Shown here: piece after piece, positions 1 to 4,590 of the stretch
Position numbering within the stretch: the first letter of the stretch is position 1
How the letters are laid out: the number at the start of each line of letters is the position of its first letter
NCBI GenBank assembly: GCA_020060485.1
Contig: JAGVAB010000037.1
Location: forward strand, 1-8,885
Reading direction: 5' to 3'
Source: Anaerolineales bacterium
GTDB lineage: Bacteria > Chloroflexota > Anaerolineae > Anaerolineales > Anaerolineaceae
Length of the DNA stretch: 8,885 nt
Translations under genes and position numbers: made by a program
The notes under the pieces: generated by a model
What the model saw: only the letters and a program-made list of their open reading frames with translations
Told to the model about the DNA's origin: nothing
Databases searched by the model: none

Positions 1-194
1 CTGCGCTGCTGGATCAGACTGCGGGCCAGGGCGCTGGGCCGGTAACCCAGGTCATCGATCACATCTTGCACACGCTGGCGGGTTTCCTTGGAAACATCCG
101 GGCGGCCGTTGATCACCCGCGAGACCGTTACGGTGGAAACCTTAGCAGCGACAGCCACTTCTTTAATGGTTGGTCTTTTCGAATTGAATGTCAT
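1..194 (-). CDS. LacI-family transcriptional regulator, N-terminal part (cut by window edge)
   Basis: A DNA-binding repressor or activator of the LacI/GalR family, normally about 330-350 residues, of which only the first 64 codons lie in the window. The start is an ATG read from 194. The translation opens MTFNSKRPTIKEVAVAAKVS and continues with STVTVSRVINGR, the helix-turn-helix, then a GYRPSALARSL segment corresponding to the hinge region (residues about 50-60). The pattern 'TIK-VA--A-VS--TVSRVING' is diagnostic of the family. The sugar-binding domain lies outside, so the effector cannot be named. A promoter and a perfect palindrome sit directly upstream, which suggests self-repression. The ribosome site is modest: AAGG lies very close to the ATG, and a GGAAGGG further up may help. 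The gene follows the osmolyte transporter in the same direction but after a gap of about 300 bases and its own promoter, so it is probably a separate unit. Confidence 0.93.
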   Translation of the reverse strand, partial: MTFNSKRPTIKEVAVAAKVSTVTVSRVINGRPDVSKETRQRVQDVIDDLGYRPSALARSLIQQR

Positions 195-218
195 TACCTT
201 GTCTGGAAACCCTTCCGT

Positions 219-250
219 AATCGTTACCGTAATCGATTACGGTAACGATT
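219..250. promoter_or_regulatory. Perfect 32-bp palindrome, probable LacI-type operator
   Basis: The left half AATCGTTACCGTAATC (219-234) is followed immediately by its exact reverse complement (235-250). The centre GTAATCGATTAC (229-240) has the even symmetry and central CG typical of LacI-family operators. Flanking near-copies GTAATCGTTAC (217-227) and GTAACGATTTC (242-252) lie 12-13 bp away on either side, so up to three half-overlapping sites may exist. The palindrome starts 2 bp downstream of the -10 box and covers the expected transcription start of the LacI gene, a position where a bound protein would block initiation. That the neighbouring LacI protein binds here is inferred. Confidence 0.8.
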
Positions 251-252
251 TC

Positions 253-281
253 ATGATAACGAATCACGAAACCAGATTCAA
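253..281 (-). promoter_or_regulatory. Sigma70-like promoter of the LacI-family gene
   Basis: On the minus strand a -35 box TTGAAT (281-276) is separated by exactly 17 bases from a -10 box TATCAT (258-253). The start of transcription would fall near 246, inside the 32-bp palindrome, giving a leader of about 50 bases before the ATG at 194. Box quality and spacing are good; no experimental support is available. Confidence 0.7.
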
Positions 282-501
282 GGACTTAATGTCATGCAGA
301 AAATATGATATTCGTTACTTGAATAGACAAGTTTGGTTTTTTGGTCGCGGGGTTTGCTACAGTCTGGCAAAGACTGTCATTCCATCTGACGGCCATCCAG
401 AACAGACGGATGGATTGCAGTGTTTTCGCCACTTGTTTTTCGTACGGTTTGCGCCATGCGAAGGATTTCCCCCAGTTTTTTCAGGTAAGGATTTGAGTAT
501 T

Positions 502-1137
502 TCAGGCGGTTCTTCCCGCCATCCAGCGGCGGGTGACCCGATTTTCCAGGATGCGCAGCCCTCCATTTACGCCCAACGCCAGGGCTGCCACCAGCACGGC
601 CCCAAGGAAGATCTTGTCGGTGCGGGTCTGGTTGATGCCATCAAAGAGCAGCTTGCCCAGGCCGCCGGAGCCAAACTTGGCACCTATGGTGGAAATGGCA
701 ATGGCGGCGATGGCCGCAATGCGCAGACCGGCCAGCACCACCGGCAGTGCCAGGGGAAACTGGATGCGCCAGGCGATCTGCCGCCAGTCCATGCCCATGC
801 CCCGAGCCGCCTCCAGGATGGCCGGGTCAATGCCATCCAGTCCAACCAGTACATTGCGTACCAGGATGACCTGGCAGTAAATGATCAGTGCCACCATGAC
901 TGATGTGCGGTTCAAGCCAAAGAACGGGATCAGCAAAATGATCATGGCAATGCTGGGAATGGTATACAACACACCCAACACGCCCATCACCGGTCCCGTC
1001 AGCCAGCGGCGGTAATACAACAAGAAGCCCAGAGGCACTGCGATCAGGATGGCAATCCCCAATGCCGCTGCAGATAAACTCACATGCTGCAGAAACAATT
1101 TGGCCACATCCCCAGGATTACTGAGCAGAAATCTCAT
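502..1137 (-). CDS. Osmoprotectant (glycine betaine/choline) ABC transporter permease, OpuBB/OpuCB-like
   Basis: An inner-membrane permease of the OpuB/OpuC/OsmU type, 211 residues, the usual size for this family. Several long hydrophobic segments are evident, for example residues about 20-40, 50-75, 80-100 and 130-155. The EAA loop that docks onto the ATP-binding subunit is visible as EAARGMGMDWRQIAWRIQFP at about residues 109-128, followed by LALPVVLAGLR, and the family-typical GSGGLGKLLFDGI lies near residue 157. It works with the ATPase upstream, the binding protein at 3095-2193 and the second permease at 3909-3256. Its ATG overlaps the TGA of the ATPase gene as ATGA (1137-1134), indicating translational coupling; a GGAG lies 7 bases before the ATG. 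The solute (betaine, choline, carnitine or proline betaine) cannot be decided from this subunit. Confidence 0.93.
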   Translation of the reverse strand: MRFLLSNPGDVAKLFLQHVSLSAAALGIAILIAVPLGFLLYYRRWLTGPVMGVLGVLYTIPSIAMIILLIPFFGLNRTSVMVALIIYCQVILVRNVLVGLDGIDPAILEAARGMGMDWRQIAWRIQFPLALPVVLAGLRIAAIAAIAISTIGAKFGSGGLGKLLFDGINQTRTDKIFLGAVLVAALALGVNGGLRILENRVTRRWMAGRTA

Positions 1138-2102
1138 TCCAGTTCTCCGGAATTACAACCGGTGCGTTGCACACTCTGCAAACTCAGCCAGCCAACCGGC
1201 TCACCTTGCTGCAAGACCACTGCCCCGCTGACCCCGGGCTGCAACAAAACAGACAGCGCAATGCGCATTTCATCTGCCGGACTTAAAGTGGGGGCTCCTT
1301 GTGGAACACCCTGCTTCGGCAGGGGTTCCATCACCGCCCCCACCCGTAACATGCTCAACTGTCGGATGCGGTCATCGGCATTCAGCAAACTGCGCACGAA
1401 GTCATCCGCCGGCTGGGTCAACAGATCGCACGGCTGGCCATATTGCACCAGGCGGCCCTCGCGCAGGATGACGATCTTGTCAGCCAGCTTGAGTGCCTCG
1501 TCGACATCATGGGTCACAAAGAGAATGGTCTTGCGCAATTTGCGCTGCAAATGCAGCATCTCATCCTGCAAGCTTTGGCGATTGATGGCATCGATGGCTC
1601 CAAAAGGTTCATCCATCAACATCACTTTGGGGTCGGCTGCCAAAGCCCGTGCCAGCCCGACGCGCTGCTGCTGCCCACCAGAAAGCTGGGCCGGGTATCG
1701 ATCGCGAAACATGCCCGGCTCCAGATTGACCAATGCCAGCAATTCATCCACGCGGGCATCAATCTTCTGGCGCGGCCAATCGAGAAGCTCCGGCACAATG
1801 GATACATTTCGGGCAACCGTCATGTGGGGAAACAAGCCGATCTGCTGGATGACATAGCCGATCTGCCGGCGCAGATCGGTCAGGGCGATTTGACGAATGT
1901 CAGTCCCGTCCATAAAGATCGTGCCGGAGGTCGGCTCGTGCAGCCGGTTGACCATTTTGAGCAGGGTGGTCTTGCCGCATCCGGATGGTCCCAGCAGCAC
2001 CACAAAACTGCCCTGATCCACGTCCAGGCTGACATCCACCACAGAGGCCTCATCAGCGTTGGTATATATCTTGGTCACATGATCAAATCGAATGGCGGTC
2101 AT
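1134..2102 (-). CDS. Osmoprotectant ABC transporter ATP-binding protein (OpuBA/OpuCA-like)
   Basis: The cytoplasmic ATPase that powers import of quaternary-amine osmolytes, 322 residues. Visible motifs are Walker A GPSGCGKTT (38-46), a Q-loop in YVIQQIGLFPH (83-93), the ABC signature LSGGQQQ (140-146), Walker B VMLMDEP (160-166) and the switch histidine in LFVTHD (H198). 'IQQIGLFPHMTV' is typical of the betaine/proline subfamily. After about residue 240 there are about 80 residues that resemble one degenerate CBS repeat (MLRVGAVMEP, then SGAVVLQQGEPVGWLSLQSVQ). OpuCA-type proteins usually carry two CBS domains, used as an ionic-strength sensor, so this tail is shortened and the sensing function may be altered. 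A GAAGG lies 6 bases before the ATG. The gene starts after a strong hairpin that follows the binding-protein gene, and it overlaps the next permease by 4 bases. Confidence 0.95.
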   Translation of the reverse strand: MTAIRFDHVTKIYTNADEASVVDVSLDVDQGSFVVLLGPSGCGKTTLLKMVNRLHEPTSGTIFMDGTDIRQIALTDLRRQIGYVIQQIGLFPHMTVARNVSIVPELLDWPRQKIDARVDELLALVNLEPGMFRDRYPAQLSGGQQQRVGLARALAADPKVMLMDEPFGAIDAINRQSLQDEMLHLQRKLRKTILFVTHDVDEALKLADKIVILREGRLVQYGQPCDLLTQPADDFVRSLLNADDRIRQLSMLRVGAVMEPLPKQGVPQGAPTLSPADEMRIALSVLLQPGVSGAVVLQQGEPVGWLSLQSVQRTGCNSGELE

Positions 2103-2126
2103 CTCTTTCCTTCAGGCGGGTTGTAC

Positions 2127-2170
2127 AGGTCATTGCATGGCTGCCAGTTGACATTGCCATGCAATGACCT
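2127..2170 (-). repeat. 15-bp perfect intercistronic hairpin between binding protein and ATPase genes
   Basis: The arms AGGTCATTGCATGGC (2127-2141) and GCCATGCAATGACCT (2156-2170) are exact reverse complements with a 14-base loop. In the minus-strand transcript the hairpin lies 22 bases after the stop of the binding-protein gene and 24 bases before the ATPase ATG. No T-run follows (CTGTACAACC comes next), so it is not a standard terminator. Such structures after a binding-protein gene commonly protect the upstream mRNA from 3' decay, so that the binding protein is made in excess over the membrane subunits. That role is inferred. Confidence 0.85.
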
Positions 2171-2192
2171 TGTTGAGCAAAATGTATTGACC

Positions 2193-3095
2193 TTACTTTA
2201 GAAATCCATTGACCTTCAACCACTCATTGGCCACATCGGCAGCTTCGCGTCCATTGCCAGTCACTTCAAAATTCAAGGCCTGCATGGTCGTATCAGACAA
2301 TTTTCCGCTGATGGCGTTCAGCTTGCCAGCGATTTCAGGATACTGATCCAGAATCTCCTTGCGAATGACCGGGGCGACCTGATAGGGCGGGAACATACCC
2401 TTGTCGTCTTTCAAGACCACCAGGTCAAAAGCTGCAATCTCGCCGTCGGTGCCAAAAGCCACCACCACATCTGCCTGACCATCCTTAATGGCCAGGTAAC
2501 GCAAGCCTTTGTCTACGGCCTTGTAATCCTTCAGTTCAAAATCACCATAATTGGCCTTGATGCCTGGCAGCCCGTCTTCCCGCTCGGGGAATTCGGCCGG
2601 CCCAACCATGACCAGATTGCTGGCTTGAGCAGCCATGTCCGAGATGGATTGCAGACCGGCTTCATAATCTGACCGGCGCACAGCCAGTGCCTGGGTATTG
2701 TTCATGGGGGCGGCATCCAGCCAGACCAGGCTGAACTGTTCCAAATACCCCTTGGAAACAATCTCATATACTTCCCGCGGGTCGCTGCGCACCGATTCTT
2801 TCAGCACAGTCAACAAACCCGTTCCGGTATATTCGGGGTAAAGGTCAATTTCCTTGCTAACCAGGGCAGCCTGGGCCACCGGCGTACCTGCCAGTCCCAA
2901 CTTCCGTTCGACCTTGAAACCGGCATCTTCCAACACCTGGGCGTACATTTCAGCAATGATATACTGCTCGGCGAAATCCTTGGAACCTACCACGACCCGC
3001 TTCTCACCAGCTGCACCGGCGCAAGCCGAGAGCAGCACAGCTGCCAGCAGCAATACCGAGACAACACCCATTAATCTTGGTGATTTATTTTTCAT
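2193..3095 (-). CDS. Osmoprotectant ABC transporter substrate-binding lipoprotein (OpuBC/OpuCC-like)
   Basis: Extracytoplasmic receptor for quaternary-amine osmolytes, 300 residues from the ATG at 3095. I prefer this start because GAAGGAG (3110-3104) lies 8 bases before it and the protein then begins MKNKSPRL, a classic lipoprotein signal; an in-frame ATG at 3113 would put six residues (MEGVTE) in front and would itself overlap the ribosome site region. Two lysines and an arginine are followed by a hydrophobic core and a lipobox LLSAC, with the lipid-bearing cysteine at residue 25. Family signatures are GSKDFAEQYIIAEMYAQ (mature N-terminus), EIDLYPEYTGTGL and DDKGMFPPYQVAPVIR. These match the OpuAC-like/OsmF-type periplasmic binding family for glycine betaine, choline or carnitine. 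Where many relatives have an aromatic residue in a DAYSTDG motif, this one reads VVAFGTDG, which could affect ligand choice. It heads a three-gene unit with the ATPase and a permease. Confidence 0.94.
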   Translation of the reverse strand: MKNKSPRLMGVVSVLLLAAVLLSACAGAAGEKRVVVGSKDFAEQYIIAEMYAQVLEDAGFKVERKLGLAGTPVAQAALVSKEIDLYPEYTGTGLLTVLKESVRSDPREVYEIVSKGYLEQFSLVWLDAAPMNNTQALAVRRSDYEAGLQSISDMAAQASNLVMVGPAEFPEREDGLPGIKANYGDFELKDYKAVDKGLRYLAIKDGQADVVVAFGTDGEIAAFDLVVLKDDKGMFPPYQVAPVIRKEILDQYPEIAGKLNAISGKLSDTTMQALNFEVTGNGREAADVANEWLKVNGFLK

Positions 3096-3140
3096 TTCTG
3101 TAACTCCTTCCATTACCTATGCATTTTTTTAGAAACCAGG

Positions 3141-3169
3141 ATGAAACGATCTTCAATCCATCCTGCCAA
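3141..3169 (-). promoter_or_regulatory. Possible promoter of the binding-protein/ATPase/permease unit
   Basis: On the minus strand TTGGCA (3169-3164) and TTTCAT (3146-3141) are separated by exactly 17 bases. The start would lie near 3134, about 40 bases before the ATG at 3095. The -10 box is imperfect (4 of 6), so this is tentative; its place just after the terminator-like hairpin at 3221-3238 supports it. Confidence 0.4.
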
Positions 3170-3214
3170 CTCATCTAACCCACCAATAATATTGAACCTT
3201 GTTATTTGACGACC

Positions 3215-3238
3215 AATAAAGCCACGATCTTTCGTGGC
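3215..3238 (-). terminator. Weak intrinsic terminator or attenuator after the first permease gene
   Basis: The arms GCCACGA (3221-3227) and TCGTGGC (3232-3238) form a 7-bp GC-rich stem with a 4-base loop. In the minus-strand direction the stem is followed by TTTATT, a short U-rich tail. It lies 17 bases beyond the permease stop codon. The short tail suggests partial readthrough, so it may set a step in expression between the two halves of the transporter locus rather than a full stop. Confidence 0.55.
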
Positions 3239-3255
3239 CCGAGAATCCGCTTTCC

Positions 3256-3909
3256 TTAAACTGGAGGCAGCACGGCGCGCTGCATCAGGTTCAGCAAGCT
3301 CTCTGCCAGAACGGTCAACAAAGCTACCGGAATAGCTCCCACCATGAGTATGGCATAATCATACATGGCGAAGCCGCGGGTGATGTAAATCCCCAATCCG
3401 CCGCTGCCCACAAATGCCGCCAGGGTGGCGCTGGCGATCACCTCCACTGCAGCAGTGCGGATACCGGTCAACACGACCGGAAGGGCCAGCGGGATTTCCA
3501 CCCGCCACAAAACCTGGCCCGGGGTCATACCCATGCCGCGCGCTGATTCCAGCACGGCCGGGTCGATACTGCGGAAGGCAGCATCAGTATTGATCAAGAT
3601 AGGCGGCATGGCCAGCACGGTCAGGGCCACTGCGGCTGAGGTGGCGGTCAAGCCCAGATAAGGCACCACCAAAAAAAGGATGGCCAGGCTGGGCACTACC
3701 CGCATACCGTTGATCAGGTTCATCAAGGTTAGTGTGGCAAACCGCGAACGCGATGTCCAAACACCCAGGGGCAGACAGATCAATATGGCCACGCCCAGCG
3801 CAATCCCCACCAGTTTCAAATGATCCAGCAGTGCACCGCCAAATTCCACCTGATGGGAAAGAAAATACAGCCAGGTATTATCGAACAATGCGAACAGTCT
3901 GTTTACCAT
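3256..3909 (-). CDS. Osmoprotectant ABC transporter permease, second subunit (OpuBD/OpuCD-like)
   Basis: The second membrane subunit of the betaine/choline-type importer, 217 residues, the normal length. Several hydrophobic segments are evident (residues about 30-50, 60-85, 90-110, 145-170, 185-205). The ATPase-docking loop reads ESARGMGMTPGQVLWRVEIP followed by LALPVVLTGIRTA, close in sequence to the equivalent loop of the permease at 1137-502, as expected for a heterodimeric pair. FVGSGGLGIYITRGF near residue 165 is another family hallmark. Its ATG overlaps the end of the DUF427 gene by 7 bases (ATGGTAA, where TAA ends the upstream gene), with an AGGG 8 bases before the ATG, so translation is probably coupled to DUF427. 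Textbook opuB/opuC operons place this gene last, after the binding protein; here it comes before it and is separated by a terminator-like hairpin. Confidence 0.93.
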   Translation of the reverse strand: MVNRLFALFDNTWLYFLSHQVEFGGALLDHLKLVGIALGVAILICLPLGVWTSRSRFATLTLMNLINGMRVVPSLAILFLVVPYLGLTATSAAVALTVLAMPPILINTDAAFRSIDPAVLESARGMGMTPGQVLWRVEIPLALPVVLTGIRTAAVEVIASATLAAFVGSGGLGIYITRGFAMYDYAILMVGAIPVALLTVLAESLLNLMQRAVLPPV

Positions 3910-4397
3910 GATTGTGACCCTGCCTCGCCTTTGAACGGCCCGACAATGTCAGCCGTGATCCAGCCGCCATAAAAGAAACCCGGCTGAGGTTGCACTTTTT
4001 CCCCATCCACAAGGCAGGCATCCATCAAAACGGGATAAAAGGCCAGGTATTCAGCCAATGGTTCATATCCCCGGCGGGGTGCAGGATAAGTCCAGGCGGC
4101 ATTCTCGACTGCCCGATCATCCACGCGCAGGTCGTAATAACGGGCAGTCCCCTTCCATTCACACACCGTGCGCTGCAGAGAATGGGAAAGATAGTGCAAC
4201 TGCACATCAGTTGGCGGGATGTAATACACCGGTGGATGGCTGGTTTCCAGCACGCGCACACAATTGTGGCTGTCGGCAATGGCGACCCCATTAAACAACA
4301 CCTGAACATGTCTGTCGGTCAATTCAATGCGCGGCGGACGGGGATAGTTCCAAACGGATTCCTGCCCGGGAGCAGGAGAAATAGGCACAGGTTTCAA
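3903..4397 (-). CDS. DUF427 domain protein, TTG start, coupled to the osmolyte permease
   Basis: A 164-residue protein of the DUF427 family, whose biochemical function I do not know. Family features are VYYIPPTDV (about residues 57-65), CEWKGTARYYDL (79-90), AAWTYPAPRRGYEPL (99-113), LAFYP (117-121) and the C-terminal GGWITADIVGPFKG; the whole chain is essentially one domain plus this tail. There is no signal peptide or membrane segment, so it is probably cytoplasmic. The start is a TTG at 4397-4395: AGGA (4409-4406) lies 8 bases before it, and no ATG occurs in frame until near residue 124. The gene is first in its transcript and its stop overlaps the start of the osmolyte permease by 7 bases. 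The context suggests a link to compatible-solute uptake or metabolism, which is inference. Confidence 0.85.
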   Translation of the reverse strand: MKPVPISPAPGQESVWNYPRPPRIELTDRHVQVLFNGVAIADSHNCVRVLETSHPPVYYIPPTDVQLHYLSHSLQRTVCEWKGTARYYDLRVDDRAVENAAWTYPAPRRGYEPLAEYLAFYPVLMDACLVDGEKVQPQPGFFYGGWITADIVGPFKGEAGSQSW

Positions 4398-4492
4398 AAT
4401 CTAAATCCTAATTATTATATATATTATCATACAAATAATACCAAAAATCTCGGAAATAGTCCATATCCAATTACAGCACAGCGTTAATCAAA

Positions 4493-4520
4493 ATTATAGC
4501 ACATACGTTCTGTTAAGCAA
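4493..4520 (-). promoter_or_regulatory. Extended -10 promoter of the DUF427-permease unit
   Basis: On the minus strand a perfect TATAAT (4498-4493) is preceded by TGC, the extended -10 form TGn, and by a TTGCTT -35 box (4520-4515) 16 bases upstream. Transcription would start near 4486 and leave a leader of about 90 bases, AT-rich in its last 40 bases. The -35 box directly follows, and shares its outermost base with, the terminator hairpin of the upstream ATPase gene. Confidence 0.7.
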
Positions 4521-4561
4521 TTGAAATAGCGAAGAGCAAACAACCTCTTCGCTATTTCAAT
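4520..4561 (-). terminator. 17-bp perfect hairpin after the P-type ATPase gene
   Basis: The arms ATTGAAATAGCGAAGAG (4520-4536) and CTCTTCGCTATTTCAAT (4545-4561) are exact reverse complements with an 8-base loop. The hairpin begins 29 bases beyond the ATPase stop codon. The stem base is A/T-rich, giving a TTTCAATTGCTT end on the minus strand rather than a clean U-tract. Terminator function is likely from position and strength but not certain. There is no plus-strand gene in the window for it to serve in the other direction. Confidence 0.7.
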
Positions 4562-4590
4562 CTGCAGCTAATTTTTCCAGCAAATGCTGA

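Larger units (their letters stand above)
195..501. other. Intergenic region between permease and LacI gene
   Basis: This stretch of about 300 bases has no convincing gene on either strand. Its left third holds the LacI promoter and palindrome. The rest holds two small inverted repeats. A perfect 7-bp stem, ACAGTCT (359-365) with AGACTGT (371-377), has a 5-base loop. A 6-bp stem, CCATCC (393-398) with GGATGG (408-413), has a 9-base loop. Neither is followed by a T-run on the minus strand, so no standard intrinsic terminator for the transporter operon is visible here; termination may need Rho or may lie in these hairpins without a U-tract. Confidence 0.6.

Noticed and set aside
88..903. A long plus-strand open frame of 271 codons
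   Set aside because: It runs antisense to the LacI gene and the well-supported permease, has low-complexity composition (rich in G, Q, H) and no recognisable domain; it is a frame shadow.
2127..2170. The 15-bp hairpin as an intrinsic terminator
   Set aside because: No T-run follows it on either strand, and the ATPase and permease genes downstream have no other clear promoter.
1443..2201. A plus-strand open frame of 252 codons opposite the transporter ATPase
   Set aside because: It mirrors the codon structure of a gene with clear Walker and signature motifs, is Q/H-rich and has no motif of its own.
3096..3113. An upstream ATG start for the substrate-binding protein
   Set aside because: It would place the strong GAAGGAG inside the coding region and add residues before an otherwise typical lipoprotein signal.
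4416..4444. A second promoter TTGGTA-17-TATATA in the DUF427 leader
   Set aside because: Transcription would start at about 4409, on the ribosome site itself, leaving no usable leader; the match probably reflects AT-rich sequence.
3990..4487. A plus-strand open frame of 165 codons opposite the DUF427 gene
   Set aside because: The minus-strand DUF427 gene has family motifs, a ribosome site and an overlap with its neighbour; the plus frame has none of these.
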